DNA of 11,068 bases. Source: Planctomycetaceae bacterium. Lineage in GTDB: Bacteria; Planctomycetota; Phycisphaerae; Phycisphaerales; SM1A02. The first letter of the stretch is position 1. Each line of letters begins with the position of its first letter. Under the pieces are notes generated by a model. The model was not told the origin of the DNA, did not search any database, and saw only the letters and a list, made by a program, of their open reading frames with translations. The translations under genes were made by a program, and so were the position numbers. Of the stretch, positions 4,937-11,068 are shown piece after piece. The stretch is from the NCBI GenBank assembly GCA_947459855.1, contig CANHFL010000011.1, positions 1 through 11,068 on the forward strand, given 5' to 3'.

Positions 4937-7900
4937 ATGCACGACGGTTGCAGCAACGGTGACGTCACGAACCAGAGCCCGGCCCCCGAGGTCGGCGGCC
5001 CCGCGCGCCGCTCGGCCTACTGGCGCTCGGTCGACCAGCTGGCGAACACGCCCGAGTTCCAGGAGTACATGCACCGGGAGTTCCAGCCCGGCGCGTCCGA
5101 GCTCACGGGCGACGATCGCCGCAGCTTCATCAAGGTGATGGGCGCGTCCTTCGCGCTGGCCGGCCTGGCCGCCGCGGGTTGCCGCCGCTGGCCCGAGTCG
5201 AAGTTCGCCGAGTACGCGTCGCGTCCCGCCAACCGCACGCCCGGCGTGCCGGTGAGCGTGGCCACGACGTTCGAGCTCGGCGGCATGGGCTTCGGCGTGC
5301 TGGCCACCAGCTACGACGGTCGCCCGATCAAGCTCGACGGCAACCCCGCGCACCCGTCCGCGCCGCTGGCCGGCGGTGCATCGGCGATCGACCCCGCGGT
5401 GCTCGCGCAGCGCGGCGCGCCGCAGGTGGGACCGTCCAACGCGATCCTCCAGGCGCGCGTGCTCGAGCTCTACGACCCCGAGCGCAGCCGCATCGCGATG
5501 CGTGACGGCAAGCCGTCGGACGCGAAGGCGTTCGACGCGTGGCTGGATGCGCGCCGCACCGAGTGGAAGAAGGACGGCGGTGCCGGGCTCGTCGTCGTCG
5601 CCGACCCGAGCGGCTCGCCCTCGATCGAGGCCGCCCGCGAGCGCCTGCTGAAGGAGTTCCCGAAGGCCACGGTCGTGCAGTGGTGCGCCGTGAACGACGA
5701 CAACGCGCTCGAGGGTTCGGCGGCCGCGTTCGGCGCCGCCCGCCGCGCGCTCCCGAAGTTCGACCAGGCCGAGGTGATCCTGAGCCTGGACAGCGACTTC
5801 CTGCACGAGTGCGGCGGCAGCGTCGCCAACGCGCGCGCGTGGGCCGCGGGCCGCTCGCTGGTCAAGCGCGAGGGCGGCAAGCTGGTCGCCAAGGACCCCG
5901 CTGCCGCGCGCATGAGCCGCGTCTACCAGGTCGAGGGCCTGCTCTCGGTGACCGGCATGAACGCCGACCACCGCATCGCGATGAAGCCTTCGCACGTCGC
6001 GCCCTTCGCCGCCGCGGTCGCCGACCGGCTGGGCGTCGACGGCGCGCGCCAGATGGCGACCTTCGCGCCCAAGCTGGGCGAGCACGACGCCGAGATCGTC
6101 GATGCGCTGGTCGAGGACCTGAAGAAGTCCGGCCGCAAGGCGCTGGTCGTCGCCGGCTACCGCCAGCCGCCCGTGGTGCACGCGATCGCCGCCGCGATCA
6201 ACGCCAAGCTGGGTGCCTACGGCAGCACCGTCGAGACCGTCGCCTTCAAGGGCGAGTCCTGCGGCGCCGGCATCCAGCGCGCGGTCGCCGCGCTCAACGC
6301 CGGCGGCGTGGACACGCTGGTCGTGATGGGCGCCAACCCCGTGCATGACGCGCCCGCGGACCTCGGCTTCGCCGCCGCGATGAAGAAGGCCAAGAACGCC
6401 GTCCACCTGGCCTACCGCGACGACGAGACCACGCGCGCGGGCGTGACGTGGCACGTGCCGATGACGCACTTCCTCGAGAGCTGGGGCGACACGCGCGCGC
6501 AGGACGGCACCGTCGCCGTCGCGCAGCCGCTGGTCGCGCCGCTCCTCGACCCGGCCGACGGCGGCCGCAGCGCGCTCGAGCTCCTGGCCGCGCTGGCCGG
6601 CGACGAGCTCCGCGACGGGTACGCGCTGGTCGCGCGCACGCACATGGCGCGCACCGGCAAGACCGGCGACGCCTTCGAGCGCGTGTTCCGCGCCGACCTC
6701 GACCGCGGCACCTGCGACGGCACCGCCCGCAAGCCCGAGCAGACGCCCGCAGCGTCCGGCGCCGCCAAGGCGATGGCCGTGTGGGCCGCGCCCGCCGAGG
6801 CCGATGCCCTCGACCTGGCGTTCTTCGGCGACGGCAAGATGATGGACGGCCGCTTCGCCAACATCGGCTGGCTGCAGGAGCTGCCCGACGTCGTCACCAA
6901 GATCACGTGGGACAACGCGCTGCTGATGTCTGCCGGCACCGCCGCGAAGCTCGGCGTCGCGTCCGGCGACATGGTCGGCCTGTCGGTCGCGGGCGGCGCC
7001 TCGGGCGTCGATGCGGCCGCATGGGTCGTGCCCGGCATGGCCGACGGGACGCTGGGCCTGGCGATCGGCTGGGGCCGCGGGGCGGGCGCCGGCTCGGTCG
7101 GCGCGGGCGCCGGCTTCAGCGCCGCGCCGCTGCGCACCTCCAAGTCCATGTGGATCGCGTCGGGCGCCAAGGCCGCGAAGGCCTCCGGCACCTACGCCTT
7201 CGCCCACACGCAGGACCACGGCGTCGCCGACGCCGCGGTGCCAGGCGTGCCGCGCGACTCGATCCAGGAGCGCCTGCCGACCCTCATCCGCGAGGCGTCG
7301 CTCAAGCACTTCCAGGAGCACCCGGACTTCGCGAAGCACGCGACGCACGTCGCGCACCGCCTCTCGCTGTGGGAGGAGTCGAACCTCGACGGCGCCAAGC
7401 ACCGCTGGGCGATGACGATCGACCTCTCGGCGTGCACCGGCTGCAGCGCGTGCGTCGTCGCGTGCCAGGCGGAGAACAACATCCCGATCGTCGGCAAGGA
7501 CCAGGTGGCCCGCGGCCGCGAGATGCACTGGATCCGCATCGACCGCTACTTCAAGGGCGGCGACGCGTCCAAGCCCGACGCGTACCGCGTCCAGCCCGTC
7601 ACCTGCGTGCAGTGCGAGAACGCGCCCTGCGAGCAGGTCTGCCCGGTGGCCGCCACCGTGCACGACAAGGACGGCCTGAACAACATGGTCTACAACCGCT
7701 GCATCGGCACCCGCTACTGCAGCAACAACTGCCCGTACAAGGTCCGTCGCTTCAACTTCTTCGACTACAACCGCCGCGACCCGGTGCGCGAGGGCGACAT
7801 CCTGATGACGAAGCCCGAGTACTACGTCAAGGACGGCCCGAACGACTGGACCAAGATGCAGTTCAACCCCGAGGTCACCGTGCGCATGCGCGGCGTGATG

Positions 7901-8301
7901 GAGAAGTGCTCCTTCTGCACCCAGCGCATCCAGGCGGCCAAGATCTCGACCAAGAACCGTTGGGTCCGCTCGGGCGGCGTCGACGGCGCGGCCCCCACCT
8001 GGACCATCGAGGACGGCACCGTGCAGACGGCCTGCCAGCAGGCCTGCCCGACGGGCGCGATCGCGTTCGGCGACCTGAACGTCGCCGGCAGCGACGTGCT
8101 GGAGCTGCAGCGCACCAAGCGCAGCTACGACCTGCTCGAGGAACTCAACACCAAGCCGCGCCTGAAGTACCTGGCCCGCGTGGACAACCCCGCGGTCGAC
8201 CACGATGCGCACGACCACGGCCACGGCCACGATCACGGCCATGGCCACTCCGAGGCGAAGCCCGCCGGCCACACGGCCGTGCCGGCGAAGGGAGGTAACG
8301 C

Positions 8302-8305
<4 letters not shown>
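4937..8305 (+). CDS. actB: ACIII subunit ActB, Tat-targeted molybdopterin-oxidoreductase-like and Fe-S fusion protein
   Basis: Large periplasmic iron-sulfur subunit of alternative complex III, 1122 residues. An N-terminal extension with [17 protein letters not shown] (28-44) precedes an internal twin-arginine motif DRRSFIK (60-66) and a hydrophobic stretch ending in AAAGC (Cys81). Residues about 100-800 resemble the molybdopterin oxidoreductase fold, which in ActB is known to lack molybdenum. The C-terminal ferredoxin region has 15 ligand cysteines in four groups: 833/836/839/843; 890/893/898/902; 922/928/932, with Thr925 where a fourth Cys would sit; and 991/994/1033/1037. This fits three [4Fe-4S] and one [3Fe-4S] cluster, as known for ACIII. 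The tail (1089-1104) is His-rich. The ATG at 4937 follows AGGGAAGA at a workable distance. Its stop overlaps the actC GTG by four bases. A polysulfide or nitrite reductase role is ruled unlikely by the adjoining actA, actD and actE. Confidence 0.94.
8201..8248 (+). repeat. Low-complexity CAC-rich tract encoding the His-rich tail of ActB
   Basis: The tract is an imperfect repeat of CACGGC and CACGAC units and encodes alternating His-Asp and His-Gly pairs (ActB residues 1089-1104, nine His in sixteen). Such a tract can expand or shrink by slippage and may bind metal ions. Confidence 0.6.
8291..8296 (+). promoter_or_regulatory. Shine-Dalgarno sequence for actC
   Basis: GGAGGT, preceded by AAG and followed by five bases, leads to GTG at 8302. 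It fixes a GTG start that overlaps the actB stop (GTGA). Confidence 0.8.
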
Positions 8306-9788
<1,483 letters not shown>

Positions 9789-9792
<4 letters not shown>

Positions 9793-10403
9793 GCACGCTG
9801 TCCCCCACGCAGGGCACCGGCACCGCCGGCACCCAGGCCCCCGCCCGCCTCTACGGGCTGCTGGCCGAGTTCGAGAACCCCGCCCAGCTGATGGCGGCGG
9901 CCGAGAAGGTCCGCGACGCCGGGTACCGCTACTGGGACTGCCACACGCCGTTCCCGGTGCACGGGCTCGACCAGGCCATGGGCATCAAGCGCACCTGGCT
10001 GCCGGTGTGCGTCTTCTTCGCCGGCGCGACCGGCTGCATGGCCGGCTTCGGGCTCCAGCTCTTCACCAACTCCTTCGGCCTGACCATCTGGGCCATGGTG
10101 TGGGTGACCGGCTACCCGTTCCTGATCAGCGGCAAGCCGCTGCTCTCGATCCCCGCGTTCATCCCGGTCATCTTCGAGCTGACCATCCTGTTCTCCGCGC
10201 TCGCGACCGTCGGCCTGATGCTGCTCTTCAACGGGCTGCCCTGGCTGCACAACCCGCTGTTCCGCAGCGAGCGCTTCCGCCGCGCGAGCGACGACCGCTT
10301 CTTCATCTCGATCGAGGCGCGCGACCCGCGCTTCTACCGCACCAAGACCGAGCAACTGCTGAAGTCGCTCGGCGCGACCGCCGTCGAAGCGGTGGAGGAC
10401 TGA
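9789..10403 (+). CDS. actD: ACIII subunit ActD, DUF3341 membrane protein
   Basis: Small integral membrane subunit of alternative complex III with no cofactor; its role is structural or in the proposed proton path. The product is 204 residues. After a Thr/Gly-rich start, [21 protein letters not shown] (20-40) begins the soluble domain, with [20 protein letters not shown] at 46-65. Two hydrophobic segments follow at about 70-92 and 121-148, the second within the family block [19 protein letters not shown] (109-127). The cytoplasmic-type tail contains [15 protein letters not shown] (168-182). Length, two helices and position between actC and the monoheme cytochrome gene match DUF3341/ActD. The GTG start overlaps the actC stop (GTGA) with a good Shine-Dalgarno; the actE start follows its stop after one base. 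Confidence 0.92.
10394..10398 (+). promoter_or_regulatory. Shine-Dalgarno sequence for actE inside the actD 3' end
   Basis: GGAGG with a six-base spacer precedes GTG at 10405 and overlaps the last codons of actD. It sets the GTG start of actE. Confidence 0.75.
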
Positions 10404-10404
10404 C

Positions 10405-11055
10405 GTGTTCAAGCTCCCCAGGATCTTCGTCTACATCGCCATGATCGCGACCGTCATCGCGATCCTGCCGCCGCTGGTCATCGCGCGCGCCCGCGCCACG
10501 CCCAGCCCGAACCGCCCCATCCACATCTTCTGGGACATGGACTTCCAGCCGAAGTACAAGACCCAGACCCAGAACCCGCTGTTCGCCGACGGCCGCTCGA
10601 TGCGCCCCGTCGTGGAGCACGCGGTCGCGCAGGGCGAGGCCTACCTCGACTCGCACATGTACGAGGGCGTGCTGAACGGCGACTGGGCGACCACGCTGCC
10701 GGCCTCCATGAAGATGGACGCCGCGCTGCTCGCGCGCGGACAGGAGCGGTTCGGCATCTACTGCTCCGCATGCCACGGCTACGCGGGCTTCGGCGACGGC
10801 GCCGTGAACCAGCGCGCGATGGAACTGGTCGCCAACGTCAACGGGCCGGTCAACGGCACCACCTGGGTCGCCGCCAAGAGCCTGCACGACGAGACCGTCC
10901 GCACCCAGTCCATGGGCCAGGTCTTCAACACCATCACGCACGGCATCCGCAACATGGCCGGCTACGGCGCGCAGATCCCCGCCGCCGACCGCTGGGCGAT
11001 CGCCGCCTACGTGAAGGCGCTGCAGCTGAGCCAGGACGCCCAGGCGTCCAACTGA
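10405..11055 (+). CDS. actE: ACIII subunit ActE, membrane-anchored monoheme cytochrome c
   Basis: Periplasmic cytochrome c subunit of alternative complex III, likely an exit point for electrons. The product is 216 residues. A hydrophobic N-terminal segment (about 6-27) serves as signal anchor. DMDFQPKYKTQTQNPLF (44-60) is a conserved ActE-type region, followed by a single haem motif CSACH at 120-124 and then GIRNMAGYGAQI (180-191), where Met184 is the likely sixth haem ligand. The C-terminal DRWAIAAYVKAL (195-206) is the usual last helix of class I cytochromes c. No lipobox cysteine follows the hydrophobic segment, although ActE of Bacteroidota has been described as a lipoprotein; here a plain transmembrane anchor seems more likely. 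The GTG start has a clear Shine-Dalgarno and lies one base past the actD stop. Only 13 bp remain to the window edge. Confidence 0.92.
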   Translation: MFKLPRIFVYIAMIATVIAILPPLVIARARATPSPNRPIHIFWDMDFQPKYKTQTQNPLFADGRSMRPVVEHAVAQGEAYLDSHMYEGVLNGDWATTLPASMKMDAALLARGQERFGIYCSACHGYAGFGDGAVNQRAMELVANVNGPVNGTTWVAAKSLHDETVRTQSMGQVFNTITHGIRNMAGYGAQIPAADRWAIAAYVKALQLSQDAQASN

Positions 11056-11068
11056 ACCGACCACACGA

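Noticed and set aside
4027..4968. Upstream extension of the EIIA frame to a 466-codon protein.
   Set aside because: The extra part is antisense to actA and the promoter region, has no EIIA-type or other domain, and the family size fits a start at 4026.
7697..7735. Missing cysteine in the third Fe-S group as a damaging mutation.
   Set aside because: A three-Cys group is expected for the [3Fe-4S] cluster of ActB.
4796..8272. A 3.4-kb open frame (1158 codons) on the minus strand, antisense to actB.
   Set aside because: It is the complement of a conserved gene with strong GC3 bias, which removes stop codons from the opposite strand. The translation is Arg/Ala/Val/His-rich, low in Lys, Asn and aromatic residues, with no recognisable domain.

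Overview
This is an ordinary-looking chromosomal stretch from a very GC-rich bacterium. It carries nine protein genes with almost no spare DNA and no sign of phage, insertion sequence, CRISPR or RNA genes. An alternative complex III (ACIII, Act) operon with a Tat-dependent, fused iron-sulfur ActB subunit, a TatC with a long extra loop, GTG starts and high GC together suggest Planctomycetota, perhaps Phycisphaerae. That placement is inference; ACIII is also found in Gemmatimonadota, Acidobacteriota, Myxococcota, Bacteroidota and others.

Left part (1-4026). A 5'-truncated truD (tRNA pseudouridine synthase) reads rightward from the window edge. It runs tail to tail into a leftward cluster whose order of transcription is: PTS EIIA domain protein, tatD-family hydrolase, tatC, tadA. 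Spacing in that cluster is tight (17 bp, 14 bp, then a 4-bp ATGA overlap), so it is probably one operon. The ends of truD and tadA overlap by 55 bp on opposite strands.

Middle (4027-4251). The divergent intergenic region is 225 bp long. It holds a plausible sigma70-type promoter for the rightward operon and two 7-6-7 dyads of different sequence, one of which would lie in the 5' leader of the rightward transcript.

Right part (4252-11055). The first five genes of an ACIII operon follow in the order actA (pentaheme cytochrome c), actB (molybdopterin-oxidoreductase-like region fused to a ferredoxin region with 15 cluster cysteines), actC (NrfD/PsrC-like quinol-site membrane protein), actD (DUF3341) and actE (monoheme cytochrome c). 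actB/actC and actC/actD overlap by GTGA, and actE starts one base after the actD stop. actC, actD and actE all start with GTG behind good Shine-Dalgarno sequences. The operon surely continues past the right edge, where actF and perhaps haem-copper oxidase genes are expected.

How the genes work together. Act proteins form a membrane quinol:electron-acceptor oxidoreductase that replaces cytochrome bc1. Electrons pass from quinol at ActC/ActB through the Fe-S clusters to the haems of ActA and ActE and then to a terminal oxidase. ActB carries an internal twin-arginine motif, so the neighbouring tatC product is a plausible part of its export machinery. I see no wholly new system here. The most unusual points are the TatC loop insertion, the His-rich tails on ActB and ActC, the dyads between the operons, and the lower-GC EIIA gene at the head of the tat cluster.
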